Source of the DNA: JACCTI01 sp038237435
GTDB lineage: Bacteria; Verrucomicrobiota; Verrucomicrobiia; Chthoniobacterales; UBA10450
Direction of reading: 5' to 3'
Assembly (NCBI GenBank): GCA_038237435.1
Contig: JBBRYT010000002.1
Coordinates: forward strand, 62,001 to 126,000
DNA: 64,000 nucleotides
Position numbers and translations under genes: made by a program. Positions 8,438-17,787 of this stretch are shown here, piece after piece. Positions within the stretch are counted from its first letter, which is position 1. Every line of letters starts with the position of its first letter. Below the pieces are notes generated by a model, which was not told the origin of the DNA, did not search any database, and saw nothing but the letters and a program-made list of their open reading frames with translations.

Positions 8438-9127
8438 CTAACGAAACAAGTTATATTTCACGATCGCGTAAAGGACGAGAAAGCCGTCGCGCCATCCGAT
8501 CTTTTTTCCTTCTTCGTAAGTGCGGCCGTGATAGGAGATGCCCACTTCATAGACGACGCACTTTAACTTCGCGACCTTGGCGGTGATCTCCGCATCAAAC
8601 CCGAAACGATTCTCTTCTAACTGGATGCGTTGCAGAATTTCCCGCCGGAACATTTTGTAACCGGCTTCCATGTCGGTCAGGTTCAGATTAGTGCACATGT
8701 TGGAAATGAGCGTGAGCAGGCGATTCGCAACCATGTGCCAGAAGTAGACAACGCGATGCGCTTCGCCGCCGACAAAGCGCGAACCAAAAACAACATCCGC
8801 GCCGCGATTTACGAGCGGCTCGAGGAGTTTCGCGTAATCCTCCGGATCGTATTCCATGTCCGCGTCCTGGATGACGACAAACTCACCTGTCGCCTCGGCG
8901 ATCCCGGTGCGCACCGCCGCGCCTTTCCCACGGTTCTGTTCGTGGAGCAGAAGTTTGTCGGCTAAAGAACAAACCTCGGTTTCCAAAAGCGCACGCGTCC
9001 CGTCGGTCGAGGCATCATCGACAATGATGATCTGAAGATCTTGCACCAAACTGGCGCGCACCGCTTTGACTAACGAAACGATGGTCGCCTTCTCGTTGTA
9101 GCAGGGAATGACAACCGAGAGTTTCAC
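8438..9127 (-). CDS. GT2 glycosyltransferase, dolichyl-phosphate mannose synthase-like
   Basis: About 229 residues. GT-A fold with LSVVIPCYNE at the start, IIIVDDASTDGT, and the DxD-type QDADMEYDPED. It lacks the C-terminal membrane domain of DPM1/GtrB fusions, as soluble DPM1-type enzymes do. The start is put at the GTG of VKLSVVIP (9127); an ATG 12 codons upstream would overlap the divergent dctA start. Its last codons TTT CGT TAG are supplied by a near-copy of the dispersed 11-mer (8437-8446). It probably transfers a sugar to a polyprenyl-phosphate carrier. Confidence 0.87.
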   Translation of the reverse strand: MKLSVVIPCYNEKATIVSLVKAVRASLVQDLQIIIVDDASTDGTRALLETEVCSLADKLLLHEQNRGKGAAVRTGIAEATGEFVVIQDADMEYDPEDYAKLLEPLVNRGADVVFGSRFVGGEAHRVVYFWHMVANRLLTLISNMCTNLNLTDMEAGYKMFRREILQRIQLEENRFGFDAEITAKVAKLKCVVYEVGISYHGRTYEEGKKIGWRDGFLVLYAIVKYNLFR

Positions 9128-9147
9128 GAGCGCGGCAATATCATAGA

Positions 9148-10455
9148 GTGAGCAGAGTGACAACGCGCCCGCACCATCCGTGGTACCGCATTCTTTATGT
9201 GCAGGTGTTGATCGCCGTCTTTCTCGGCGTTGTCATCGGACATTTCTTTCCCGAGTTCGGCAAATCGCTCAAACCGCTCGGCGACGGTTTCATCAAGCTG
9301 GTCAAGATGATCATCGCCCCGATCATCTTCTGCACCGTCGTGCACGGCATCGCCTCGATGAGGGATCTGAAAAAGCTCGGCCGTATCGGAGGCAAGACGC
9401 TGCTTTATTTCGAAGTCGTTTCAACCTTCGCGCTCGCGATCGGGTTACTCGTCGTCAATCTGCTCAAACCCGGCGTGGGATTTAACATCGATCCCGCCAC
9501 GCTCGATCCGAACATCGGTAAAAGTTACGCGCAGGCTGCGCACGGGCAGTCGCTCGTCGAGTTTCTGCTCAACATCATTCCGTCATCGTTCTTCGGCGCG
9601 TTCGCCACGGGCGATCTCTTGCAAATTTTGCTGGTCTCGATCCTGACCGCGTTTGCCATTTCGATGATGGGCAAAAGCCGGGAACCGATTATGCATGCCA
9701 TCGAAACGGGCGCGCAGATTTTTTTTGGCATCATGCGGCTGATCGTGAAAGTCGCGCCGCTGGCCGCGCTCGGCGCCATGGGATTTACCGTCGGCAGTTA
9801 CGGTCTGGGCGCGTTGAATCGTCTGCTCGAGTTGATACTTGGTTTCTATTTGTGCGCAGGAATTTTCGTTGTGCTCGTGCTCGGCGCGATTGGATGGCTC
9901 GCCGGTTTTTCCATTTTTCGTCTGCTCAATTACATCAAAGAAGAAATCCTGCTTGTGCTCGGAACCAGTTCATCGGAAACGGCGTTGCCCGGCATGCTGG
10001 AAAAAATGCGCCGTCTCGGGTGCGCCGAATCCACCGTCGGCCTCGTCATCCCGACCGGTTACAGTTTCAATCTCGACGGCACCAACATCTACATGACGAT
10101 GGCCGCGGTTTTTCTGGCGCAGGCTACGAACACGCCGCTCGACCTGCGACATCAACTCGCTCTGCTCTTCGTCGCCATGATTTCGTCCAAAGGCGCGAGC
10201 GGAGTGACCGGCGCGGGCTTCGTCACTCTCGCCGCCACGCTCTCGGCTGTTCCGGCCGTGCCGATCGAATCTGTTGCGTTGTTAGTCGGCATCGATCGCT
10301 TTATGAGCGAATGCCGCGCGGTCACAAATCTGATCGGCAACGGCGTGGCGACGATTGTGATCAGTCGATGGGAGGGTGAAGTCACGCCCGCGCAGTTACG
10401 CGAAAAAATGCGCGCGCCGCAAAGTATTATCGATTTGGCGCCGCGGCCTGCCTAA
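9148..10455 (+). CDS. dctA: DctA-type C4-dicarboxylate/cation symporter
   Basis: A 435-residue polytopic transporter of the DAACS (SLC1-like) family. Characteristic stretches are KMIIAPIIFCTVVHGIA, the serine-rich TSSSETALPGML re-entrant loop, and PTGYSFNLDGTNIY plus TMAAVFLAQA that form the substrate/cation site. It imports C4-dicarboxylates (succinate, fumarate, malate) or related acidic substrates with protons or sodium. GTG at 9148 and a second GTG at 9157 are both possible starts. The TAA stop is formed by the dispersed motif at 10450, and the 3' end overlaps that of the convergent EamA gene by 29 bp. Confidence 0.9.
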   Translation: MSRVTTRPHHPWYRILYVQVLIAVFLGVVIGHFFPEFGKSLKPLGDGFIKLVKMIIAPIIFCTVVHGIASMRDLKKLGRIGGKTLLYFEVVSTFALAIGLLVVNLLKPGVGFNIDPATLDPNIGKSYAQAAHGQSLVEFLLNIIPSSFFGAFATGDLLQILLVSILTAFAISMMGKSREPIMHAIETGAQIFFGIMRLIVKVAPLAALGAMGFTVGSYGLGALNRLLELILGFYLCAGIFVVLVLGAIGWLAGFSIFRLLNYIKEEILLVLGTSSSETALPGMLEKMRRLGCAESTVGLVIPTGYSFNLDGTNIYMTMAAVFLAQATNTPLDLRHQLALLFVAMISSKGASGVTGAGFVTLAATLSAVPAVPIESVALLVGIDRFMSECRAVTNLIGNGVATIVISRWEGEVTPAQLREKMRAPQSIIDLAPRPA

Positions 10456-11335
10456 CGAGTGCTGGATGGAAAATCATCCAGACACCGGCGATAACGAAGG
10501 CCGCACCGACTAACGACCAGAGGGAAAATTTTTCACCCCCGAGCAGCCAGCCTAATGCGACCGCGCCCGGCGGAGTGACGAGCGAAATGGTTTGTAGTTT
10601 GTTCACCGGCAATCGCGGCAAGAGCCAATAGAGAAGAAGAAAAGTGAGGGAGGAGCCGATGATGGCGAGATAGAGCAGACAGAAAATGGCCATGCCGCTC
10701 CAATGAAAGCGCAGTGGATTGCCTTCGAGAAAAATGCCTAACGAGAGCAAGGGAATCATGCCGAAGAACATTTGCCAGGCTGCGAGCATGGCCGGGGCTA
10801 GTTGGAGCGCGCGGCGTTTCAAGAGGACATTCGAAAAGGCCGCACCGGCGCCACCTAGCGAAATTCCTAGCCCGCCCCAAAAGGCCAGAATTCCGCTGTG
10901 ACCAAAGAGCCGGCTGCAAATGATGGCGACGCCGCCGATCGCCAGGGCAGCGCCGCCGAGCTGTTGCCAGCGCAATGGTTCATCGGGCAAAAGCCAATGC
11001 GCGAAGAACATTCCGAAAACCGGAATGGTCGCCTGCAAGACGGCGGCCAATCCCGACGAGACATGCAGTTCGCCCCAAAAGAGCAGCCCGTAGTTGATCG
11101 CGAACATGATCACCCCCGTGACCGCGAGCAGCCACCAATCAGCGCGCGATTTCGGCAGGAGCGGAACGCGGCCTAACGAGACCAAGACCAGGACAAGAAA
11201 TGCGATGAGGAACCGGATACCGGCAAAGGAAATCGGCGGAAGATCAGCCAGTCCGACTTTGATCGCCAGCCAGGTCGAGCTCCAGACAAGGCAGAGCGTG
11301 AGGTAAGCGGCGATAATTTTCCAACGTGCACTCAT
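10427..11335 (-). CDS. EamA-family (DMT) transporter
   Basis: About 302 residues with ten predicted transmembrane helices in two EamA repeats, beginning ARWKIIAAYLTLCLVWSSTWLAIKVGL. The second repeat starts near residue 150. Such proteins usually export amino acids, purines or other small metabolites; the substrate here is unknown. The ATG at 11335 is chosen because an upstream in-frame codon would overlap the leader of the divergent permease gene. Motif copies at 10450 (read LVRQ), 10736 and 11171 lie inside it. The tail also contains the 7-bp inverted repeat CTGGATG/CATCCAG at 10462-10481. Confidence 0.87.
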   Translation of the reverse strand: MSARWKIIAAYLTLCLVWSSTWLAIKVGLADLPPISFAGIRFLIAFLVLVLVSLGRVPLLPKSRADWWLLAVTGVIMFAINYGLLFWGELHVSSGLAAVLQATIPVFGMFFAHWLLPDEPLRWQQLGGAALAIGGVAIICSRLFGHSGILAFWGGLGISLGGAGAAFSNVLLKRRALQLAPAMLAAWQMFFGMIPLLSLGIFLEGNPLRFHWSGMAIFCLLYLAIIGSSLTFLLLYWLLPRLPVNKLQTISLVTPPGAVALGWLLGGEKFSLWSLVGAAFVIAGVWMIFHPALVRQAAAPNR

Positions 11336-11381
11336 TTTTCTGAATCCGGTGCGCACGCTAGTCGCATCTCATAGGAAAGCC

Positions 11382-13925
11382 ATGATCCAGGATTTCAAGT
11401 TCGCTCTCCGGCAGCTCATCAAATCGCCCGGATTCACTGCCATTGCAGTCATCACGCTCGCCCTCGCCATCGGCGTTAACTCCGCCATTTTCGCGATCAT
11501 CAACGGCGCGGTCTTGCGACCGATGGTGCCGGTGAAACCGCAGGAAGTGGTCAACCTTTTCACCGCGCGGCAGAACGCCAGCCACGATTACCGGCAGTTT
11601 TCCTACAATGAATTTCGCGAGCTGCGCGAAAGCGGCAGCGAAGTTTTCTCCGACGTGGCCGCTTATGAGTTCGCGTTGGCCGGCATCGGACGCGACGAAG
11701 GTATGAAACGCAGCTTCGCCTTTCTGACGTCGGATAATTTTTTCACGATGATGGGTGTGAAGCCGGCGCTCGGCCGATTTTATAACGCGGAAGAATCGCG
11801 CCCGAATGCGGAAATCCCGGTGCTCGTCGTGAGTTACTCGTATTGGAAACGAATGGGCGGCCGCGCAGATTTTGTCGGCAGCACTTTGCAGATTAACGGC
11901 CAGCCTTACACCGTCATCGGCGTCACACCGAATGGATTCAGCGGGGTGAGCGCGTTGGTCGCGCCCGACATCTGGTTACCGCTCGGTCTGCATTCGCATC
12001 TCGGTTCTGCCTTCGCCGATTCCGATGATTTGCACGATTTAGCGCTGCCAAAAAATTATGCGCTCAACGTTGTGGCACGCATGCGGCCGGGCATGACGAT
12101 AGAGCAGGCGAAATCGCGTTTGCCGGTTTTGGCGCAACGTCTCACCGCCATTCAGCCGCCCGATTCCGAAGGCGCGCGCGAATTGCAAATCCAGAAGCCG
12201 TCGCGCTTCAGTCTCAGCACGAGCCCGGAAGATGACGGACCGGTCACGCTCATCGGCACATTGTTAATGGCCATGGCCGGCGCCGTTTTGCTGATCGCTA
12301 GTTTGAATCTGGCGAACATGCTGCTCGCACGCGGCACTGCGCGCGCCAAAGAAATCGCGCTGCGTTTGGCACTCGGCGCTTCGCGTTGGCGCATTGTGCG
12401 GCAACTGCTTTGTGAAGGTTTGCTCCTCGCCATTGTCGGCGGCGTGGCGGGTCTGCTCGTCAGCGTTTGGTGCAACAACTTGCTCCTTCATTCCATGGCC
12501 GCGCTCCTTGGCTCAATGAATTTTTCTTTCGTGATTGATCTGCATCCGAACACCGTGGTGCTTGCGGTCACCTTCCTCTTTTGTGTGCTCGCGACGTTGC
12601 TTTTCAGTCTCGGCCCGGCTTTGAAAGCGACCCGCGCCGATCTCGTAAACGATCTCAAGCAGCAAGTGGGAGAACCTGCCGCGGCTGGCCGTCTCGGCCG
12701 ATTTTTCGCGCCGCGCAACATCTCGATCATGGCGCAGATCGCGCTCTCGCTCATGCTCCTTTTCAGCGCGGGCCTGTTCTTTCGCGGTGCGATTGAGGCG
12801 GGTGGACTTAATCCTGGTTTCGATCCGAGCGGCGATCTCGTAACTGAAATCGACTTTTCGTTAGTCAAAAAAGCTCCGACCGAAGCGCGCCGCACGATCT
12901 TCGCGGCCATCCAACGACTGCGCGAATTGCCTGGTGTCCGCGCCGTCGCGCTCGGGACGATGTTACCCTACGGCAACTTCACCAACACGCGCCGCATCAT
13001 GTCGACGCGTGAATCGATGCCGACCGATCCGAAAGCGCCGGATCCAGGCGCGAGTGGATTATTCACCGCGATCACGCCGGGTTACTTCGAGGCGATCGGC
13101 GTGCGAATTTTACGCGGCCGCGATTTCACTCAAGCCGAAGCGGAAAACAAAGATGCGCCGCGTGTCGTCATCATCGACGAAGAGATGGCTAAGAAAATTT
13201 TTCCGAACGCGGATGCTCTCGGGCAACACGTTCGCTACACGCAACCGCCGCGCGACGGCTCGCCGAACGACTTCGAAGTTGTCGGGATTGTCAATGCGCA
13301 TCGCCACGATGTGCAAAACGATACGACCCTGCGGCGGCTATTCGTTCCGTTCGTGCAGAGCTACAGCGGGCAGATTTACCTGCACACTCGCCTAACGAAT
13401 ACTGATCGCCGCGCCGTCGCTGGAATTATTTCCACGGTGCGGCAAACCCTGCGCAACATCGATCCCGATCTGCCCATCCTCGGCATGACGCCGTTCGTTG
13501 ATGAGATGGAAAAGAGTGTCGGCCTTTGGATCGTGCGGCTCGGCGCAGTTATGTTCGGCGTCTTCGGTGGAATCGCGTTACTGCTCGCGGTCGTTGGCGT
13601 TTACGGCGTGAAAGCTTATTCGGTCGCGCGACGCACGCGGGAAATCGGTATCCGCATGGCGCTAGGCGCGCATCGCGGCGATGTCTTCAAGTTGATCATG
13701 AAGCAAGGCGCGCTACAGACCGCGGTGGCGCTGGCGCTGGGTTTGTTGCTCTCGTTAGGCGCGGGCCGCGTCCTCGCTCAGATGCTCTACAAAGTCAGCC
13801 CGGCTGATCCAGTGTCGTTAATGACCGCGTCCATCATGCTCGGCAGCGCGGCCTTGCTGGCGTGCTTTTTCCCGGCGCGAAAAGCGACACGCGTGACGCC
13901 GATGACGGCGCTACGGATGGAGTAG
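11382..13925 (+). CDS. ADOP/MacB-type FtsX-domain permease, second copy
   Basis: An 847-residue relative of the permease at 5997-8432. It begins MIQDFKFALRQLIKSPGFTA and LAIGVNSAIFAIINGAVLRPM. The first FtsX domain has ARAKEIALRLALGASRWRIVRQLL and the second has RRTREIGIRMALGAHRGDV. The start at 11382 has AGGAAAG 5-9 nt upstream, a good ribosome site. It points away from the EamA gene. No ATPase or HlyD partner is beside it. One-mismatch motif copies are at 13390 and 13750. Confidence 0.88.
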   Translation: MIQDFKFALRQLIKSPGFTAIAVITLALAIGVNSAIFAIINGAVLRPMVPVKPQEVVNLFTARQNASHDYRQFSYNEFRELRESGSEVFSDVAAYEFALAGIGRDEGMKRSFAFLTSDNFFTMMGVKPALGRFYNAEESRPNAEIPVLVVSYSYWKRMGGRADFVGSTLQINGQPYTVIGVTPNGFSGVSALVAPDIWLPLGLHSHLGSAFADSDDLHDLALPKNYALNVVARMRPGMTIEQAKSRLPVLAQRLTAIQPPDSEGARELQIQKPSRFSLSTSPEDDGPVTLIGTLLMAMAGAVLLIASLNLANMLLARGTARAKEIALRLALGASRWRIVRQLLCEGLLLAIVGGVAGLLVSVWCNNLLLHSMAALLGSMNFSFVIDLHPNTVVLAVTFLFCVLATLLFSLGPALKATRADLVNDLKQQVGEPAAAGRLGRFFAPRNISIMAQIALSLMLLFSAGLFFRGAIEAGGLNPGFDPSGDLVTEIDFSLVKKAPTEARRTIFAAIQRLRELPGVRAVALGTMLPYGNFTNTRRIMSTRESMPTDPKAPDPGASGLFTAITPGYFEAIGVRILRGRDFTQAEAENKDAPRVVIIDEEMAKKIFPNADALGQHVRYTQPPRDGSPNDFEVVGIVNAHRHDVQNDTTLRRLFVPFVQSYSGQIYLHTRLTNTDRRAVAGIISTVRQTLRNIDPDLPILGMTPFVDEMEKSVGLWIVRLGAVMFGVFGGIALLLAVVGVYGVKAYSVARRTREIGIRMALGAHRGDVFKLIMKQGALQTAVALALGLLLSLGAGRVLAQMLYKVSPADPVSLMTASIMLGSAALLACFFPARKATRVTPMTALRME

Positions 13926-13932
13926 GAACGTC

Positions 13933-15753
13933 CTATCCTTTCTTGCGCTGAATGTAGGCGTTGACCTGTTGCTCGAGAATTTCAAGCGGCAACGCCCCGT
14001 CCTTCAAGACGACATCGTGGAACTCGCGCTCGTCCCATTTGTCGCCGAGTTCACGTTGCGTTTTCGCGCGCAATTCCTGCAACTTCAGCATCCCAACTTT
14101 GTAAGCACACGCTTGTCCCGGCGCGACGATATAGCGCTCGATTTCGGATGTGACTTCTTTTTCGCCCATGCCGGTTTTCTCCAGCATGTAGGCGATGGCT
14201 TTTTCGCGCGGCCAACGTTGCGCATGAATGCCAGTATCGACCACCAAGCGAACCGCGCGGAATAATTCCGCCTGCAAACGTCCGAGATCACCGAACGGAT
14301 CGTTCTCGTACCAGCCGGCTTGTTTCGCCAGCCACTCCGTGTAAAGCGCCCAGCCTTCCACGTAAGCGGTAAACGGAATCATCTTGCGAAACTGCGGCAC
14401 GCCTTTGAGTTCCTGCGCGGTGGAAATTTGAAAATGATGGCCGGGCACGCCTTCGTGATACGACAGCGTCGGCATGCTCCATTTCGGAATTTCATTCATC
14501 GCGCGCAGGTTGGCGTAGAAAACTCCCGGGCGCGTTCCATCAAGCGCCGGTCCCTCGTAGTATGCTCCCGGCGCAGTCTGTTCTTTGAACTCCGGCACGC
14601 GCCGCACTTCGATTTTCGCTTTCGGAATAGTGACGAAAAGCTTCGCCGAACGTTCCAGAGCCTGATCGATCAGACGCTTATATTCCGTCAGCGCTGCATT
14701 GCGTCCGTTGTCGTCATTCGGAAAAAGAAAACGCGGATCGTCGGACATCGCTTTCATGGCCGCACCGATCGGCTGGCCGGCGTAGCCATTGGCATCGAGC
14801 AGAGTGCGCATCTCGGCTTCAATGCGCGCGACCTCGGCCACGCCTAACGAATGGATGTCGGCAGGATTCAGTTGCGTCGTGGTATTCTGGCGCAATTGAT
14901 GGGCGTAAAACGCTTCGCCATCGGCAAATTTCCAGACGCCATCGTCCGTTGTCGTTCGCGGTAGAAGTGCGGTGAAATAATCGATTAGTTTTTTGTAGCC
15001 TGGATAAACGCTCGCCGTGATCGCGTTTTCCACCCGGCCTTGAAACTCGTTCCGCTGCTGCTCCTTCAACTTCTCGATCTTGGCCGCCTGCGTTTTGAAA
15101 GAGGTCGCCAGAATATTTTCCGCCGCCGGTTTAGCGACGAATTCATTCATCTCTTTCAAGACTTCCTCGACGACGAAACGCGGCGGAATCACGCCTTTGG
15201 TTTCGCGCATCTTCACCCCTTCGAGTACCTGATCGAATTTCGCCGGCAAGGCCTCGAGGCGTTTGATGTAGTACTCGCAATCACGCGGCGCGAGCAGGCG
15301 ATGCGCGTTGGCCATGAAGGACGGGAATTGGTTCTGCGCGCCGAAGAGCTGATTGACCGGATAATTGTCCCACTGAAATTTTTCGCCTTCAGCCTGCACG
15401 GTGAGAAACCAATCGAGCACGCTGGTGGAGAGCCGCTGCGAGGCGTTTTGTTTTTCCAGCGAATAGGAATGCAGCTGATCCAGATCGCGGTGCAGCCGAT
15501 CGAAACCAGCTTGCTGATGCGCGGGCGATTCGTCGTTCAGCTTCGCGTTGTGACCGGTGATGCCGAATTGCTCGACCAACCCGATCTGGGTGAGCAGTTC
15601 CGGTTCATCAAAAACGAACTGAATAAAAACTTTGTCGTAAAAAACATTGAGGAACCAAGGCCGAAAATAAATCGCGTTAAGCGCCAGGATCGCGACGAGG
15701 AGGAGTAGGAGCGCAATGATGCCGCCGAACCATTTCAGGATGCGCTTGAACAT
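13933..15753 (-). CDS. DUF885 family protein (putative metallopeptidase), membrane-anchored
   Basis: 606 residues with one N-terminal transmembrane segment (about 8-30, FGGIIALLLLLVAILALNAIYF), then a large extracytoplasmic domain. The signature LSYHEGVPGHHFQ and the downstream EGWALYTEW match DUF885, a family with an HExxPGHH zinc-peptidase-like motif whose substrate is mostly unknown. The ATG at 15753 is chosen because it opens directly into the anchor. It is convergent with the permease gene. A one-mismatch motif copy is at 14842. Confidence 0.85.
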   Translation of the reverse strand: MFKRILKWFGGIIALLLLLVAILALNAIYFRPWFLNVFYDKVFIQFVFDEPELLTQIGLVEQFGITGHNAKLNDESPAHQQAGFDRLHRDLDQLHSYSLEKQNASQRLSTSVLDWFLTVQAEGEKFQWDNYPVNQLFGAQNQFPSFMANAHRLLAPRDCEYYIKRLEALPAKFDQVLEGVKMRETKGVIPPRFVVEEVLKEMNEFVAKPAAENILATSFKTQAAKIEKLKEQQRNEFQGRVENAITASVYPGYKKLIDYFTALLPRTTTDDGVWKFADGEAFYAHQLRQNTTTQLNPADIHSLGVAEVARIEAEMRTLLDANGYAGQPIGAAMKAMSDDPRFLFPNDDNGRNAALTEYKRLIDQALERSAKLFVTIPKAKIEVRRVPEFKEQTAPGAYYEGPALDGTRPGVFYANLRAMNEIPKWSMPTLSYHEGVPGHHFQISTAQELKGVPQFRKMIPFTAYVEGWALYTEWLAKQAGWYENDPFGDLGRLQAELFRAVRLVVDTGIHAQRWPREKAIAYMLEKTGMGEKEVTSEIERYIVAPGQACAYKVGMLKLQELRAKTQRELGDKWDEREFHDVVLKDGALPLEILEQQVNAYIQRKKG

Positions 15754-15776
15754 GGCCGAGAAGAATCCGCCGCTGC

Positions 15777-16562
15777 CTAACAAGTCAATGCAATCCGTCG
15801 GCGCGCTTCCACGAGATATTGTTCATCAATTTCGAAACCAATAAACTTGCGCACGCGCTGTTCTTTCGCGGCCACCGCTGCGTTTCCGATTCCGAGAAAC
15901 GGATCGAGCATCGTTTTCACCTGCGCCGCGCCGTGCAATTTGATGCAGTTCACAACCAGCTCGACCGGAAACGTCGCCGGATGCGGTCGCTCTTTGTCAC
16001 GGCTCTTGATCGTCTCATACGGCACAAACCAGGTGTTGCCGCGGCAACGAAGATCGCCTCCGCCCGTGTGCTGCCAGCGCGTGATGTTGCTCTTGTCCTG
16101 ATAAGGCACGCCGAGCGCGAGACGGTCGATCGGCGTTTTCCCTTCGCCTGTCAGATGAAAAACGTATTCGTGACAATCGTTTAAGAAACGCGGCGAGCTG
16201 ATCGGTTTGAAATGGCCGTGCGTTCGTTCTTCGATCGCGATTGATTTGACCCAGTGAATCGTGTTTTGCAGCACGAAAAAGTCGCGCAGCGCAAAAACGA
16301 TTTCGTGCGGCAACATCGGATTCGATGGCGCTGAACCGACATTGAGGAAAAACGAACCGCGCGGCTTGAGAACGCGGCGAATTCGCGCAGCCCATTCCGT
16401 GCACCAAGTGAGATACGATTCTCGATCCTGTCGGTCGGAAAATTTTCCGTAGCGAATGCCTAGATTGTAAGGCGGCGATGTAACGACGAGATCGATCGAC
16501 TCGTTAGGCAAGTCCGCCATCCCGGCGACGCAATCCCCGAGCCGGAGGTCGATTTGAGTCAC
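15777..16562 (-). CDS. Orphan DNA methyltransferase (N4-cytosine/N6-adenine type)
   Basis: 261 residues. Motif IV TSPPYNLGIRYG (about 29-40) comes before motif I DPFLGIGNAAVAA (about 220-232), the beta-class order. The variable middle (about 95-200) would be the target-recognition region. TSPPY allows either N4-methylcytosine or N6-methyladenine. No restriction endonuclease or specificity gene is adjacent, so it is an orphan methylase, perhaps regulatory or a restriction remnant. The start is GTG at 16562. The stop (TAG) lies in the motif copy at 15775, and an exact copy is at 16499 (read PNES). Confidence 0.88.
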   Translation of the reverse strand: MTQIDLRLGDCVAGMADLPNESIDLVVTSPPYNLGIRYGKFSDRQDRESYLTWCTEWAARIRRVLKPRGSFFLNVGSAPSNPMLPHEIVFALRDFFVLQNTIHWVKSIAIEERTHGHFKPISSPRFLNDCHEYVFHLTGEGKTPIDRLALGVPYQDKSNITRWQHTGGGDLRCRGNTWFVPYETIKSRDKERPHPATFPVELVVNCIKLHGAAQVKTMLDPFLGIGNAAVAAKEQRVRKFIGFEIDEQYLVEARRRIALTC

Positions 16563-16620
16563 GTGAAGAAATTGGCCGACCAGATTCGATTCGTACAGTG
16601 AATTCGTCTATCGTTCCGCA

Positions 16621-17430
16621 ATGTCCGACAAGCCTGCCAAACTCAAGATCGCCGATCGCGAATTCGCGTCACGCCTCCTCGTTGGCACCGGAAAGTTTTC
16701 GTCCAATGAATCGATGCGTGATGCGCTGGAAGCGAGCGGGGCAGAAATCGTTACCGTCGCGCTGCGCCGCGCGGATCTTTCCGGCAAAGGCGATCCGTTC
16801 GCGAATATTCTCGATTTCATCGACCCGAAACGCTTCCTGCTTTTGCCAAACACGAGCGGCGCGCGAAACGCGACTGAAGCCGTCCGGCTCGCGCGCATCG
16901 CGGTCACAGCGGGGCTTCCGAATTGGGTGAAGCTCGAGATTCATCCCGACCCGCGTTACTTGCTGCCCGACGGAGTCGAGACGCTCGCCGCGGCGGAAAT
17001 TTTGGTGAAGGAAGGTTTCGTCGTCCTGCCTTACATCAACGCTGATCCTGTTCTCGCGAAGCGTTTGCAGGATGTTGGCACGGCGACGGTAATGCCGCTC
17101 GGATCGCCCATCGGAAGCAATCGCGGAATCGAAACGCGCGCGCAGATCGAAATCATCATCGAACAGGCCATTGTGCCGGTGGTCGTCGATGCCGGCTTGG
17201 GCGCGCCCAGTCAGGCTGCAGAAGCACTCGAGATGGGAGCCGATGCGGTTCTGGTTAACACCGCGATCGCGATCGCCTCCGACCCGACGCGCATGGCTCA
17301 AGCGTTTCGCAAAGCCGTCGAAGCCGGCCGTGAAGCCTACGAAATCGGCCTGGCCGAAAAACGCTCGACCGCCCACGCCACCAGTCCGCTGACCAGCTTC
17401 TTCACGGAAGGGGGCAAAACTACTCGTTAG
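16621..17430 (+). CDS. thiG: Thiazole synthase
   Basis: 269 residues with full-length ThiG similarity: SRLLVGTGKFSS near the start, the Schiff-base lysine region KLEIHPDPRYLLPD, INADPVLAKRL, PLGSPIGSNRG and VVDAGLGAPSQAAEALEMGADAVL. It makes the thiazole phosphate moiety of thiamin from deoxyxylulose phosphate, dehydroglycine and ThiS thiocarboxylate. No other thi gene and no obvious TPP riboswitch is seen in the 58 bp upstream. The gene ends ACT CGT TAG, supplied by an exact copy of the dispersed motif at 17422. Confidence 0.95.
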   Translation: MSDKPAKLKIADREFASRLLVGTGKFSSNESMRDALEASGAEIVTVALRRADLSGKGDPFANILDFIDPKRFLLLPNTSGARNATEAVRLARIAVTAGLPNWVKLEIHPDPRYLLPDGVETLAAAEILVKEGFVVLPYINADPVLAKRLQDVGTATVMPLGSPIGSNRGIETRAQIEIIIEQAIVPVVVDAGLGAPSQAAEALEMGADAVLVNTAIAIASDPTRMAQAFRKAVEAGREAYEIGLAEKRSTAHATSPLTSFFTEGGKTTR

Positions 17431-17437
17431 GCAATTT

Positions 17438-17707
17438 TTACTCGACGGTTTCGGTATTTCGCATCCGCGCGTAGGTGTCGTTGTAAAATTGATATTGTCG
17501 CCCGCCAACTCGGGTGATCACCCGCCAGCCGTTTGTCTGCGCAAATTCCTTCAACGCATGCGGCGTGAGTTCATGCAGCACACGCACCTCTCTCGGATGC
17601 GTGACGAAATATTCCGGCCGGCGCGATAACTCGTTGGAAATTTTTGCCGCAATCGCGAGGAGATCCTCGGCCACGCGCGAGGTCACGCTGGGTTCCTCCA
17701 TAAACAA
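17438..17707 (-). CDS. Small hypothetical protein
   Basis: 89 residues, mixed charged, no transmembrane segment and no recognised domain. The sequence (SVTSRVAEDLLAIAAKIS ... VLHELTPHALKEFAQTNGW) has a plausible helix-turn pattern and gene-like composition. It is convergent with thiG, 8 bp apart. An in-frame ATG two codons in is an alternative start. A motif variant (ACTTGTTAGGC, 17733) lies just upstream. Confidence 0.5.
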   Translation of the reverse strand: MFMEEPSVTSRVAEDLLAIAAKISNELSRRPEYFVTHPREVRVLHELTPHALKEFAQTNGWRVITRVGGRQYQFYNDTYARMRNTETVE

Positions 17708-17787
17708 AAAACGGATTCCGCTGCCGTTTTGGACTTGTTAGGCGGGGAGAATTGGCGCGGCTTTCGTGCTTGGGTTAGACTCGTCAG

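Noticed and set aside
10462..10481. CTGGATG/CATCCAG stem as a terminator for dctA
   Set aside because: It lies within the coding sequence of the convergent EamA gene and has no T-tract, so it may be incidental.
16669..17508. Long open frame antisense to thiG
   Set aside because: thiG is unambiguous on the plus strand and the antisense product has no domain-like pattern.
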